Source of the DNA: an uncultured Coriobacteriaceae bacterium
GTDB lineage: Bacteria; Actinomycetota; Coriobacteriia; Coriobacteriales; Atopobiaceae
Direction: 5' to 3'
Length of the DNA: 64,000 nucleotides
Assembly: GCA_902777325.1 (NCBI GenBank)
Contig: CACYTH010000003.1
Location: forward strand, 147,005 to 211,004
The notes under the pieces are model-generated. The model had not been told where the DNA came from and did not search any database. It saw nothing but the letters and a program-made list of their open reading frames with translations. Both the position numbers and the translations under genes were made by a program. This document shows positions 34,060 to 46,326 of the stretch, piece after piece (the first letter of the stretch is position 1; each line of letters starts with the position of its first letter).

Positions 34060-35433
34060 ATGGCAGATGACCGCAATCCCTACATGAGTGACATACCCAG
34101 ACGCCGCAGGGGAGCCCACTTTGCCCCGGAGGCCCAGCCGATGGTGCCCGCCGCGCCTCCTCGCAAGAGGCGCTCGCTCAAGCCGCTGCTTGCAGTGCTG
34201 CTCCTGGCCGCGCTCACGGCGGGAGGCTACCTTGGCTGGCAGCGCTTCGGAGACGCATTGATCGCCCGTCTGGGCATCGGCGGCAGGCGGGTGGAGGTGA
34301 CCGTCAACGGCGAGATTGCCCACGTGCCCGAGGGCAGTACCGTCCAGGCGGTCTTCGAGGCCGTGAAGCCCGATGTTGCGGCAGGCAACCTCATGTCCGT
34401 GGGTGGCAACGTCCTAGAGGAGGGTGGCGGAGACCTGTTTGCCGCGACCCTCGACGGGCAGGACCTCAACTACGCGGAGGCGGGTACCACCACGGTGGCC
34501 AAGGGTGCCTCGATCACCTTTGCCGACGGCGCGGACGCGTGCGAGCAGTACACGAGCGAGACCGTCGTCACGACACAGCCAAAGCTGGTGCGCCAGGTCA
34601 AGGAGGGGACCGAGGAGACCAACCTCCAGCAGACCGGTACCGTGCAGTACATCTACCAGTGGGGCAAGGAGGGCACCAAGGAGGTGCGCACGGGTTCCGT
34701 CTCCGGGGAGACGGCCGACGGCACCGTCACCGAGGGTCAGGACTGCATCATCATGTGCCAGAACGTCCATCCCGATGACAACGAGAAGCTTGTAGCCCTC
34801 ACCTTTGACGATGGCCCTGGCCTCTACACCGAGCGCTTCATGCAGATTCTCGATGACTACGACATCAAGGCCACCTTCAACCTCATCGGCGAGCAGGTGG
34901 AGGACTGCGCCGACATAGTGAGCCGCAACTGTGCCTCGGGCAACCAGATCTGCTCGCACTCGTGGAACCACCCCCTGTTGACGAACATCGGCCAGGAGGA
35001 TCTCCTCGCCCAGCTGGACGACACCTTCGCCGTCATCAAGAGCGTCGGTGGCTACGACACCTCGACGATCCGCGCGCCGTACGGGGCCCTGAACATCGAC
35101 ATGTGGCTCAAGTCGCAGGGCCACATGACTCTGTCGGTCTGCTGGTCGCACGATTCGCTTGACTGGGAGCAGCCAGGCGTGAACGCCATCGTGGCCAACT
35201 GCACGGGCGTCATGAGGCCCGGAAGCATCATCCTGATGCACGACGCTGGCGGCGAGCGCGAGCAGAGCCTGGAGGCACTCCCGCGCATCATCGAGGCATG
35301 GCAGAACGCCGGGTACCGCTTTGTGACGGTCGAGGAGCTGATGGCCTCTGACAGCAGCATCCCGGAGGAGTGCTGTGCGAACTACCGCACCATGCCCGAG
35401 GATGCGGTGTGGCCGACGGAGATCGCCTCGTAG
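34060..35433 (+). CDS. Membrane-anchored polysaccharide deacetylase (NodB domain)
   Basis: 457 residues. A basic cytoplasmic tail, one membrane helix at 42-60, a ubiquitin-like DUF348-type segment at 77-125, a G5-like domain at about 163-230, then a NodB deacetylase. Motifs: TFDDGP (248-253) with the catalytic base and metal Asp, SHSWNH (299-304) with the two metal His, RAPYG (338-342) and LMHDAG. Expected to remove acetyl groups from peptidoglycan or another cell-wall glycan outside the membrane, which often gives lysozyme resistance. The G5 part would bind the wall. Confidence 0.88.
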   Translation: MADDRNPYMSDIPRRRRGAHFAPEAQPMVPAAPPRKRRSLKPLLAVLLLAALTAGGYLGWQRFGDALIARLGIGGRRVEVTVNGEIAHVPEGSTVQAVFEAVKPDVAAGNLMSVGGNVLEEGGGDLFAATLDGQDLNYAEAGTTTVAKGASITFADGADACEQYTSETVVTTQPKLVRQVKEGTEETNLQQTGTVQYIYQWGKEGTKEVRTGSVSGETADGTVTEGQDCIIMCQNVHPDDNEKLVALTFDDGPGLYTERFMQILDDYDIKATFNLIGEQVEDCADIVSRNCASGNQICSHSWNHPLLTNIGQEDLLAQLDDTFAVIKSVGGYDTSTIRAPYGALNIDMWLKSQGHMTLSVCWSHDSLDWEQPGVNAIVANCTGVMRPGSIILMHDAGGEREQSLEALPRIIEAWQNAGYRFVTVEELMASDSSIPEECCANYRTMPEDAVWPTEIAS

Positions 35434-35456
35434 CGGGTGCTTTTGCAGAGTACGGA

Positions 35457-35494
35457 CGAAGACGCCGCAAAGCCCGGGCTCTGCGGCGTCTTCG
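35457..35494. terminator. Hairpin terminator between convergent genes
   Basis: Perfect 13-bp stem (35457-35469 with 35482-35494). It follows the deacetylase gene and precedes the end of the YhgE-like gene. Confidence 0.75.
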
Positions 35495-35540
35495 CGTCTG
35501 GCTGTCGTTCTGGCGTTTCGGGTGGGTCGCGGTTGCTCCG

Positions 35541-37565
35541 CTAGCCGATGGCCGGCGTCTTGTAGACGAAGCGCACGGTACCGGTCTGGTCCTCGGCCTT
35601 GCCGGCAAAGGTGTCGTATCCGTCGGCGGCCTCGCGGAGGGCGTCAAGCTTGTCCGAGATGTCGCCCATTCCGTCATCGAGCTCGTTCAGGGCGTCAACC
35701 AGCTCGGAGATGCCCTCGTTGTCAAAGGTCTTGAGGCCGTCCGTCAGCTGACCCGAGCCGCTTGCTGCCGCCGAGAGGCCCGTGGAGAGGGCGTTGGCGC
35801 CGGTGGCGAGACCATCTGCGCCCTGGAGAAGCAGCGGGAGGTTCTCGGAGAGCGGGGCCACGCCCTTGGACAGCGCGCTGGCTCCTGCCGAGGCGCCGGA
35901 GACCTGCTGGGCAAAGGCATCGAGCTGTGCGCTTAGCGCCTTCGAGCCGTCGGCGACACCAGAGACGACGCCGGCTGCGCCGTCGGTTGCCCCCTTTGCG
36001 GCGGAGAGCTCCTTCAGCGCGGTGTCGGCGCCGCTCGTGACGCTGTCCACTCCCTTGGCATCGGTGTCCAGGCTGCCTGCATTGTCGTCGAGGGTGTGGG
36101 CAGCCTCACCAAGCGTCTTGACGTCAGCCTCGAGCGCGCTTGTGTCGACTGACAGGTCAACGTCCTCGAGGGCTGCCTCCGCCTCCGCGAGCTTTGCCTT
36201 GGCCTGCCTCTGCTCTTCGGTCAAGTCCTCCTCGGGGATACCCTCGAGGGCCCCAAGCGCCTCGCCGACGGCGTTGGCCGCTGCCTCGCTCTTTGTCTTG
36301 AGGTCCTGCGACGCTGACGCCACGGCGCTCTCGATGGCCGTCTCCGCATCGGCTGCCGCGTCGTGGGCCGCATGCGCCTGCTTGCCGGACTGCTCGATGA
36401 GCTCCTTGTCCCGTGCGAGGTCGAGCTTGTCGACCTCGCCCTTGAGCACCTTGACGGAGGAGGTTGCGTTGTCGATGGAGTCGCTCGCGCTGCTCGCATA
36501 GCCGCTGGCGGTCCCTGCCGCCTCGGAGAGGTCGGCGGCGCCGCCGGAGAGCTGCGAGGCGTAGCCGCTTGCTGCGGAAAGCCCGTCAGAGAGATTGCCG
36601 AGGCCCTCCGTGAGCGCGCTGACGCCGCTTGGCAGCAGGCCCAGTGCCTCCCTAAGCGCGGTGACCCCATCGCCGAGCTGGCCGCTGCCGTCGGCGAGCT
36701 GCCCGAGGCCCTGGGTCAGCGTGTCGGATCCGTCGATGAGCGCACCCATGGCGTCCCTCAGCGCGTCCGTCCCCTCGTCGAGGTCGTCAAGCCCAAGGTC
36801 GAGGCCATCCGTGTCCAGGTCAGTGAAGAGCTCGGGGGTCACGATGGCATAGATGGGGTCCATCACGAGGTCGCTCACGTCCGCCTCGATCTCGACGAAC
36901 TCGGGAAGGTCGAGGTCGAGCTCGTCCTCGTTCAGGTCGAGGCTGTCCTTGAGACCGGGCATCGCATAGCCGATCACGGCCAGGCCGCCCTTGTCATCGA
37001 TGACGCGGCCGTTGCTGACCTCGACGTTCGAGAAGACGTCGCCGTCCAGCGTGGCTGCCGTGAGACAGACGAAGGGCGTCTTTACGGTGCCGTTTGCGGT
37101 CTGGCTGACAGAGCTGTTCTCAAACGCGATGTGGATCACCAGGTGCCCCGTGGCCCCGGCAAGCGTGCCCGGGTCGACCTGCTTGCCGTCTAGCGTGTAG
37201 GTGATGCTCATCTTGACGGGGGGCGTGGCCTCGCTCGTGCCCTCGTAGCTCACCGCGTCGCCGTTGGTGGTCCAGGTGAGGGCACCTTCCGAACCCTGGG
37301 CAAAGGTCTGCTTCTCGTCTTCCGCCGTGATGCCGGTGAGGGTGGAGCGGTCCGCAATCTGCTGGGCTCCGCCGTCGTTTGCGAGAAGGTCCTCCACGCG
37401 AATGCTTGACACCTGGCCAGAGCCGTCAAGCTGCACGTGCACGGTCTCGGCCTTGTCCACCGAGGCGGCGGCAAGGGCAAGGGTGGGGGAGACCTGCGAG
37501 GTGGCGAGCACGACCGACACGAGAACGCCGCCGACGCGGCCCCAGGCGGAACGTGATTTGAACAT
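35541..37565 (-). CDS. Secreted protein with YhgE-type heptad repeats
   Basis: 674 residues. A signal peptide (about 1-32, ending LALAA) is followed by a globular region to about residue 250 and then a long helical part built from repeats of the type L-x-x-G (SDTLTQGLGQLADGSGQL and similar), with alanine-rich coiled coil between. This is the X-X-X-L-X-X-G repeat of YhgE/Pip proteins, but the C-terminal multi-helix membrane domain of YhgE is missing and there is no LPXTG anchor. It may be a released or wall-associated filamentous protein. The start at 37565 has AGGAG; the frame extends upstream without a site. Confidence 0.7.
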   Translation of the reverse strand: MFKSRSAWGRVGGVLVSVVLATSQVSPTLALAAASVDKAETVHVQLDGSGQVSSIRVEDLLANDGGAQQIADRSTLTGITAEDEKQTFAQGSEGALTWTTNGDAVSYEGTSEATPPVKMSITYTLDGKQVDPGTLAGATGHLVIHIAFENSSVSQTANGTVKTPFVCLTAATLDGDVFSNVEVSNGRVIDDKGGLAVIGYAMPGLKDSLDLNEDELDLDLPEFVEIEADVSDLVMDPIYAIVTPELFTDLDTDGLDLGLDDLDEGTDALRDAMGALIDGSDTLTQGLGQLADGSGQLGDGVTALREALGLLPSGVSALTEGLGNLSDGLSAASGYASQLSGGAADLSEAAGTASGYASSASDSIDNATSSVKVLKGEVDKLDLARDKELIEQSGKQAHAAHDAAADAETAIESAVASASQDLKTKSEAAANAVGEALGALEGIPEEDLTEEQRQAKAKLAEAEAALEDVDLSVDTSALEADVKTLGEAAHTLDDNAGSLDTDAKGVDSVTSGADTALKELSAAKGATDGAAGVVSGVADGSKALSAQLDAFAQQVSGASAGASALSKGVAPLSENLPLLLQGADGLATGANALSTGLSAAASGSGQLTDGLKTFDNEGISELVDALNELDDGMGDISDKLDALREAADGYDTFAGKAEDQTGTVRFVYKTPAIG

Positions 37566-37793
37566 GTGCGCTCCTATCTCCAGGCAATCGCGCAAAGTTT
37601 ACCACATATAACTCTCGTCGCATGCAGGGCCCAAAAGGGGCACAATTCAGCTTGGTCCGCGGCACGAGGCACGCGTCGGCTTGGTGGGAGCGGATGGAAT
37701 CGTTTGCCCGCTTGGCGCAAAGTCGCCGCGATTGGTGTCCCGCCATAGTGGCATGATTGAAGGCACGTTCTAAAGACACGGAGTCGAGGAGCC

Positions 37794-38387
37794 ATGCAGT
37801 CAACCTTCTTTGCCATCGTCTCGCGCATGAAGCACATCGATCGCTGGGCGCTTATGCGCAGCTCAAGGCCAGAAAACCTGAGCGAGCACTCGCTTGAGGT
37901 GGCCATGATCGCCCATGCGTTGGCCACCATCGGCAACGTGCGGTATGGGCGCTCGCTCGATGCCGGGCGCGCCTCGTTGGTGGGTCTCTATCACGACGCG
38001 TCCGAGATCATCACCGGTGACATGCCTACCCCGGTCAAGTACCACGACAGCAGCATCCGCGATGCCTACAAGCAGGTGGAGCACGAGGCCGAGCAGACGC
38101 TTCTCGCAAAGCTGCCCCAAGACCTGCGCCCCGCCTACGAGGAGCTCTTTTCCACGAACGGCTCAGAGGACGACGCCTACCTGCTCGCGCTGGTGAAGGC
38201 GGCCGACAAGATCTCGGCGCTCATCAAGTGCATAGACGAGGCACAGGCGGGCAATGCGGAGTTTCGCACTGCCGAGGCAAGCACGCGCGCCCGTGTGGAG
38301 GAGCTTGCCCAGACCATGCCCGAGGTGCGCGACTTTGTGGACGAGTTTCTCCCATCCTATGGCAGCACGCTTGACGAGCTGCTATAA
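37794..38387 (+). CDS. yfbR: 5'-deoxynucleotidase, HD domain
   Basis: 197 residues, the length of E. coli YfbR. HD metal ligands are visible in SEHSLEVAMIAHAL and LYHDASEIITGDMPTPVKY, which is nearly the E. coli sequence, with a late Asp in KAADKISALI. It hydrolyses deoxyribonucleoside 5'-monophosphates in nucleotide turnover. GAGGAGCC precedes the ATG. The GH2 gene follows 51 bases later in the same direction. Confidence 0.9.
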   Translation: MQSTFFAIVSRMKHIDRWALMRSSRPENLSEHSLEVAMIAHALATIGNVRYGRSLDAGRASLVGLYHDASEIITGDMPTPVKYHDSSIRDAYKQVEHEAEQTLLAKLPQDLRPAYEELFSTNGSEDDAYLLALVKAADKISALIKCIDEAQAGNAEFRTAEASTRARVEELAQTMPEVRDFVDEFLPSYGSTLDELL

Positions 38388-38438
38388 CGCCCCGCGCAGC
38401 ACGGGCGCACCCCGACCGACCCCACCGAAAGGACACCC

Positions 38439-40280
38439 ATGGACCTCGACATCCGCCGCGTGATCAAGAGCATCCCCAAGGACCACGGCCCCGAGACGCT
38501 GGCCGAGCTCACGACGCCGTGGGGAGAGGCCTTGGGCGACAAGGCCATCGCGTACGAGAGCAACCCGCGCCCGCTCATGGCGCGCGAGAGCTGGCAGTCG
38601 CTCGACGGCTGGTGGGAGTGCTCGTTCGTGCCGTGCGCCACGGCCTCTGCCGACTGGCAGACGGCCACGGCGCCCGAGTCCTTTGACCAGCGGATTCGCG
38701 TGCCGTTCTCGCCCGAGGCGTCCCTCTCGGGCGTGGGGCGCCAGCTGCAGCCGACGGAGCTTCTGTGGTACCGGCGTAGCTTTGCGACGCCGGAGCTGCC
38801 CGCGCGCGGCGTGTGCGTCCTTCACCTGGACGGCGTGGACCATGCCTGCTCGGTGTATGTCAATGGCAGCAAGGTGGCCGAGCACGAGGGTGCCTACCTG
38901 CCCTTTGAGGCGGATGTCACCCATCTGTTGCGCGACGGCGAGGACAACGTGATCGAGCTGTGCGTGTACGACCCAAGCGAGACGGGCACGCAGCTGCGTG
39001 GCAAGCAGCGCCTGCAGCGCGGCGGCATGTGGTACACCGCGCAGTCGGGCATCTGGCAGTCGGTCTGGCTCGAGGTCATGCCACGTACCCATGTGGAAGA
39101 CCTGCTCGTGGAGGCTGACCCTGAGGACGGCAGCGTGCTGGTGTCGGTGCGCGCGAGCGGCATCGCCATGCTCTCCGTGGAGCTGCGCGACGGAGGCGCG
39201 CTCATCGACCAGGGCATACAGTCGCGCCGCGTGGGCGGGCGGATGGAGCTCCAGCTTGCGGTGGACGACTTCGAGCTGTGGTCACCAGATAACCCGCACC
39301 TCTACGACCTGCACGTCAGCTATGGTGACGACGTGATCGACAGCTACTTTGCCTTCCGCACCGTGAGCGTGGAGGCCGACGAGCAGGGCGTGATGCGTCT
39401 CTGCCTCAACCATCGCCCGATCTTTGTGCGCGGCCTGCTTGACCAGGGCTATTGGCCCGACGGCCTGCTCACGGCACCCTGCGAGGACGCCATGGCCTTC
39501 GACCTGCGCGCGGTGCTGCGGTCGGACTTCAACCTGGTGCGCAAGCACATCAAGGTCGAGCCACAGCGCTTCTACGCGCTCTGCGACCGTATGGGCGTAC
39601 TGGTGCTGCAGGACATGCCCAGCGGCGGCGACAAGCCGTCCGATCGCTGGTCGCGCGACATTCCCACGCTCGTGCGCAAGTCGTGGCACAGCCAGCGTGA
39701 CGACACCGAGCGCGGCTACGCGCGCCTGGGGTCCACGGACGAGGCCTACCGCGACGAGTGGACCCGTACCTGCGAGGACGTGATTGGTCGGCTCTCGGCG
39801 CATCCGTGCGTGGTGGGCTGGGTGCTCTTCAACGAGTCGTGGGGGCAGTTCGACTCCGCGGCCGCGGCGCGGCTTGCCGCCGACCTCGACCCGTCGCGTC
39901 CCGTGGTGGCCGCCAGTGGCTGGTACGACCAAGGCGCAGGTGACATCCGCGGCGTCCACAACTACTTCCGCGGCATGCACATGTTTGCCGACCCCTATGC
40001 GGGGCAGGGCGAGAAGCCCGCGCGCGTGCAGATGGTAACGGAGTTTGGCGGGCTCACCTGGCGTGTGGCCGACCACAGCCAGCTCGACCACACCTACGGC
40101 TACGCGGAGTTCGAGACCAAGGATGCCTGGCGAGCCGCCCTCGACGAGATGCTCTCCCAGATGGACGCGCTCGAGGCGGAGGGCCTCTCGGGCTACGTGT
40201 ACACGCAGCTCACCGACGTGGAGGAGGAGACCAACGGCCTTCTCACCTACGACCGTCGCGTGGACAAGCTGGAGGAGTAG
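38439..40280 (+). CDS. Glycoside hydrolase family 2
   Basis: 613 residues: sugar-binding domain (about 40-215), immunoglobulin-like domain (216-310) and TIM barrel. Acid/base Glu466 in FNESWG and nucleophile Glu535 in TEFGG are both present. The length and lack of extra C-terminal domains fit the compact GH2 enzymes with beta-galactosidase, beta-glucuronidase or beta-mannosidase activity; the exact specificity is not clear. No signal peptide, so it cleaves imported sugars. AAAGGA precedes the ATG. Confidence 0.87.
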   Translation: MDLDIRRVIKSIPKDHGPETLAELTTPWGEALGDKAIAYESNPRPLMARESWQSLDGWWECSFVPCATASADWQTATAPESFDQRIRVPFSPEASLSGVGRQLQPTELLWYRRSFATPELPARGVCVLHLDGVDHACSVYVNGSKVAEHEGAYLPFEADVTHLLRDGEDNVIELCVYDPSETGTQLRGKQRLQRGGMWYTAQSGIWQSVWLEVMPRTHVEDLLVEADPEDGSVLVSVRASGIAMLSVELRDGGALIDQGIQSRRVGGRMELQLAVDDFELWSPDNPHLYDLHVSYGDDVIDSYFAFRTVSVEADEQGVMRLCLNHRPIFVRGLLDQGYWPDGLLTAPCEDAMAFDLRAVLRSDFNLVRKHIKVEPQRFYALCDRMGVLVLQDMPSGGDKPSDRWSRDIPTLVRKSWHSQRDDTERGYARLGSTDEAYRDEWTRTCEDVIGRLSAHPCVVGWVLFNESWGQFDSAAAARLAADLDPSRPVVAASGWYDQGAGDIRGVHNYFRGMHMFADPYAGQGEKPARVQMVTEFGGLTWRVADHSQLDHTYGYAEFETKDAWRAALDEMLSQMDALEAEGLSGYVYTQLTDVEEETNGLLTYDRRVDKLEE

Positions 40281-40370
40281 CGCGGCCGACCTCTGCCGAA
40301 CTCGTGAACATGGGGCAGACGTCTCCAATTCTGCGACACTAGGGTGGTAACCCAGTGAGAAGGAGTGCGT

Positions 40371-42000
<1,630 letters not shown>

Positions 42001-42031
42001 GTGCCAAGACTGACAACCTGAGCCGATGCAG

Positions 42032-43589
<1,558 letters not shown>

Positions 43590-43611
43590 CGCCTGACCAA
43601 GGTGACACCTG

Positions 43612-43646
43612 AGAGCGGGGGACGTGCGGCGCGCGTCCCCCGCTCT
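43612..43646. terminator. Bidirectional hairpin terminator
   Basis: Perfect 13-bp stem (43612-43624 with 43634-43646), reaching the stop codon of the lysozyme-like gene. Confidence 0.75.
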
Positions 43647-44239
43647 TACATGCTGTCGGAGGGCCAGATGGCCTCCATGCTCGCTTCCACCTCCGCGTAC
43701 CACCCGTCGGGATTCTCCTCGTTGTAGGAGAGGGCGGCGTCCCAGCTGAGCGTGCTGCCGTAGCTCGTGGCGAGCCCTGCGACGTGCCCGTAGATGGCGC
43801 TTCCCCAGTCCGACCAGCTCTGGGCGCCCCATCCCCAGGCGTTGTAGGCGTAGGCGCAGTTCAGGCCCGATCCGCTTTCCACGCGCGCGATGGCTGGGGA
43901 GTAGCGTGGGTCGATCCCATACTCGTAGGCGGCTGCGGCAAAGGTCTCGCCATAGCCCTCGAGCGGGTAGCCGGCGTTGAAGGCGTCGATGCGTTCGGCC
44001 CAGGTGGCAACGTACGCATCGCGCTCGGCGTCGGCGTCCTTCTCGCCAGCCTCGCTATCGGTGGCCTCGGGCTCGGCTGCGGCGGGTGCCTCTGCTGGGG
44101 CTGCGTCGGGTGCCTCTGCTGGGGCTGCGTCGGCGTCGTCGTTCGTGCGGGGTCCCAGGGCAACCATCGAGACGAGCGAGGCCAGCACCAGGACGACGCC
44201 CGTACCGAGGGCAATGGTCGTACGCGTGATCTTTCTCAT
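43646..44239 (-). CDS. Membrane-anchored lysozyme-like (SLT-fold) protein
   Basis: 197 residues. One N-terminal membrane helix (about 8-28), an Ala/Glu/Pro-rich linker with a tandem DNA repeat (AAPAEAPD type) to residue 65, then a lysozyme-fold domain. The candidate catalytic Glu121 lies in IARVESGSG, followed by NAWGWGA and LSYNEENPDGWY, a pattern of small transglycosylase-like enzymes. Expected to cut peptidoglycan outside the cell. Starts at 44239 or 44245 are both possible; AAGGG spacing favours 44239. Confidence 0.75.
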   Translation of the reverse strand: MRKITRTTIALGTGVVLVLASLVSMVALGPRTNDDADAAPAEAPDAAPAEAPAAAEPEATDSEAGEKDADAERDAYVATWAERIDAFNAGYPLEGYGETFAAAAYEYGIDPRYSPAIARVESGSGLNCAYAYNAWGWGAQSWSDWGSAIYGHVAGLATSYGSTLSWDAALSYNEENPDGWYAEVEASMEAIWPSDSM

Positions 44240-44356
44240 GGACATCCCTTCGCCGGGCATCCGGGCTTGGAGCCAAAAACGTCCTGCCGCTACGTTAGCA
44301 TGGTACATGCACACGTGCCCGCCGCGGGCGCCACACATCAGACCAAAGGAGCCACC

Positions 44357-44722
44357 ATGGCCGCATCCGTTCTCTTTGTCGAGTATCCCAAGTGCTCTAC
44401 CTGCAAAAAGGCCAAGAAGTGGCTGGACGACCACGGCGTCAGCTACACTGACCGCCACATCGTGGAGGACAATCCCACCGCAGACGAGCTGGCGGCGTGG
44501 CAGTCGGCGAGCGGGCTTCCCGTGCGTCGCTTCTTCAACACCAGCGGCAAGCTCTATCGCGAGTTTGGCGTCAAGGCGAAGCTGGACGCAGGCATGGCCG
44601 ACGACGAGGCCTTTGCGATGCTCGCCACCGAGGGAATGCTGGTCAAGCGCCCCATAGTGGTGGGCGAGGGCTTCGTGCTGGTGGGCTTTAGGGAGGCCGA
44701 GTGGGAGAGGACCCTGCTTTAG
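44357..44722 (+). CDS. ArsC/Spx-family thioredoxin-fold protein
   Basis: 121 residues. The redox motif CSTC (Cys13, Cys16) sits in YPKCSTCKKAKKWL, and VKRPIVV near the C-terminus carries the family cis-proline region. This is the arsenate reductase-like/Spx/YffB family. There is no ars operon nearby and the arginines typical of Spx-RNA polymerase contacts cannot be judged, so the role is open. AAAGGAG precedes the ATG. The GH4 gene follows 119 bases later. Confidence 0.87.
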   Translation: MAASVLFVEYPKCSTCKKAKKWLDDHGVSYTDRHIVEDNPTADELAAWQSASGLPVRRFFNTSGKLYREFGVKAKLDAGMADDEAFAMLATEGMLVKRPIVVGEGFVLVGFREAEWERTLL

Positions 44723-44841
44723 GGGCTTTTCGCCATGCCGCTGGGCGATGGTTCCTGAAAGCGGTCCGTATGACTCGGCCCCGCCGCCCTATGACCCGTA
44801 TACTGGTTCTAACGTGCAGTTTCGTCATAGGGGAAGGGACC

Positions 44842-46242
44842 ATGAAGGACGGAATCAAGATTTGCACCATCGGCGGAGGCAGCAGCTATACGCCCGAGCT
44901 CATGAACGGCTTCATCAAGCGCTACGACCGCCTGCCCATCAAGGAGATCTGGCTGGTGGACGTAGAGCGTGGTCGCGAGAAGCTCGAGATCGTGGGCGCC
45001 CTCGCGCAGCGCATGTGGGACAAGGCTGGCCTGGACGTCAAGGTGCATCTCACGCTTGACAGACGCGAGGCCCTGAAGGACGCGGACTTCGTCACGACGC
45101 AGTTCCGCGTGGGCCTGCTCGAGGCGCGCATCAAGGACGAGCGCATCCCCTTCAGCCATGGGATGCTCGGCCAGGAGACCAACGGTGCGGGCGGCATGTT
45201 CAAGGCGCTGCGCACCATCCCCGTCATTCTCGACATCGTCGAGGAGATGAAGGAGCTCTGCCCCAACGCCTGGCTCGTCAACTTCACCAACCCCAGCGGC
45301 ATGGTCACCGAGTCGGTCATCCGCTACGGCAAGTGGAACCGCTGCATAGGCCTCTGCAACGTGCCCATCGGCGCCATGCTGAGCGAGCCCGAGCTCATCG
45401 GCAAGACGCTTGACGAGCTGGTCTACCGCTTTGCCGGCATCGACCACTTCCACTGGCATCGCGTGTTTGACGCCAAGACGGGAGCCGAGGTCACCGACCA
45501 GATCATCGACGCCATGCTCAACCCCAAGACCGAGGACGACGGCACGCCGGCCAACATCCACAACATCCCGTTCTACCGCGAGCAGCTCGATCACCTCAAG
45601 ATGATCCCCTGCGGCTACCATCGCTACTACTACCTGCAGAGCGACATGCTCGAGGACGGCCTCAAGGAGTACGAGGGCATCGGCACGCGCGCGCAGCAGG
45701 TCAAGGAGGTCGAGGACCAGCTCTTCGAGCTGTATCGCGACCCGAACCTGGCCGAGATGCCGGAGCTTCTCTCCAAGCGTGGCGGCGCGCACTACTCCGA
45801 CGTCGCCACCGAGTCCATCGCGGCCATCTACAACAACGCCAACGAGCACATCGTGTGCTCCACGCTCAACAACGGCTGCATCCCCGATCTCCCGGATGAC
45901 GCCGTGGTGCAGGTGTCCAGCTACGTGGGCGGCGCCGGCGCCCAGCCCGTGGCCTTTGGCCCCATGGACATCTCCGCGCGTGGCTACCTGCAGCTGATGT
46001 GGAACATGCAGCGCCTGGTGGAGGAGGCCGCCGTCTATGGCGACTACGGCGCGCTGCTCGAGGCCGTGGCCCTCAACCCGCAGACGCCCTCCGGCTCCGA
46101 GGCAAAGCGCTGCATCGACGAGCTCCTGGTGGCGCATGCACAGTACCTGCCCCAGTTTGCCGACAAGATCGCCGAGCTCAAGGCTGCTGGCGTGACGCCT
46201 GTCGACCCTGTGGTCCAGGAGCTTTTGGCCAAGGGCCTGTAG
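44842..46242 (+). CDS. GH4 6-phospho-beta-glucosidase
   Basis: 466 residues. NAD-binding start ICTIGGGSSYTPEL (6-19), NFTNPSG, the Cys and His metal ligands in GLCNVPIG and GIDHFHWHRV, and RGGAHYSDVA near 310 match the NAD+/Mn2+-dependent GH4 enzymes (CelF/LicH type) that split 6-phospho-beta-glucosides by a redox mechanism. GGGGAAGGG precedes the ATG; the frame extends upstream without a site. Functionally redundant with the GH1 enzyme at 42150. Confidence 0.9.
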   Translation: MKDGIKICTIGGGSSYTPELMNGFIKRYDRLPIKEIWLVDVERGREKLEIVGALAQRMWDKAGLDVKVHLTLDRREALKDADFVTTQFRVGLLEARIKDERIPFSHGMLGQETNGAGGMFKALRTIPVILDIVEEMKELCPNAWLVNFTNPSGMVTESVIRYGKWNRCIGLCNVPIGAMLSEPELIGKTLDELVYRFAGIDHFHWHRVFDAKTGAEVTDQIIDAMLNPKTEDDGTPANIHNIPFYREQLDHLKMIPCGYHRYYYLQSDMLEDGLKEYEGIGTRAQQVKEVEDQLFELYRDPNLAEMPELLSKRGGAHYSDVATESIAAIYNNANEHIVCSTLNNGCIPDLPDDAVVQVSSYVGGAGAQPVAFGPMDISARGYLQLMWNMQRLVEEAAVYGDYGALLEAVALNPQTPSGSEAKRCIDELLVAHAQYLPQFADKIAELKAAGVTPVDPVVQELLAKGL

Positions 46243-46268
46243 GCCTTGCCCGTCTAGGCACCTAAGAG

Positions 46269-46302
46269 GCGACCCCTCGTTCCGGATGGAGCGAGGGGTC
46301 GC
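46269..46302. terminator. Hairpin terminator
   Basis: Perfect 11-bp stem (46269-46279 with 46292-46302) followed by GTTTG on the plus strand; between convergent GH4 and DUF1846 genes. Confidence 0.75.
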
Positions 46303-46326
46303 GTTTGTCCCTGTCGGATTCTTGGC

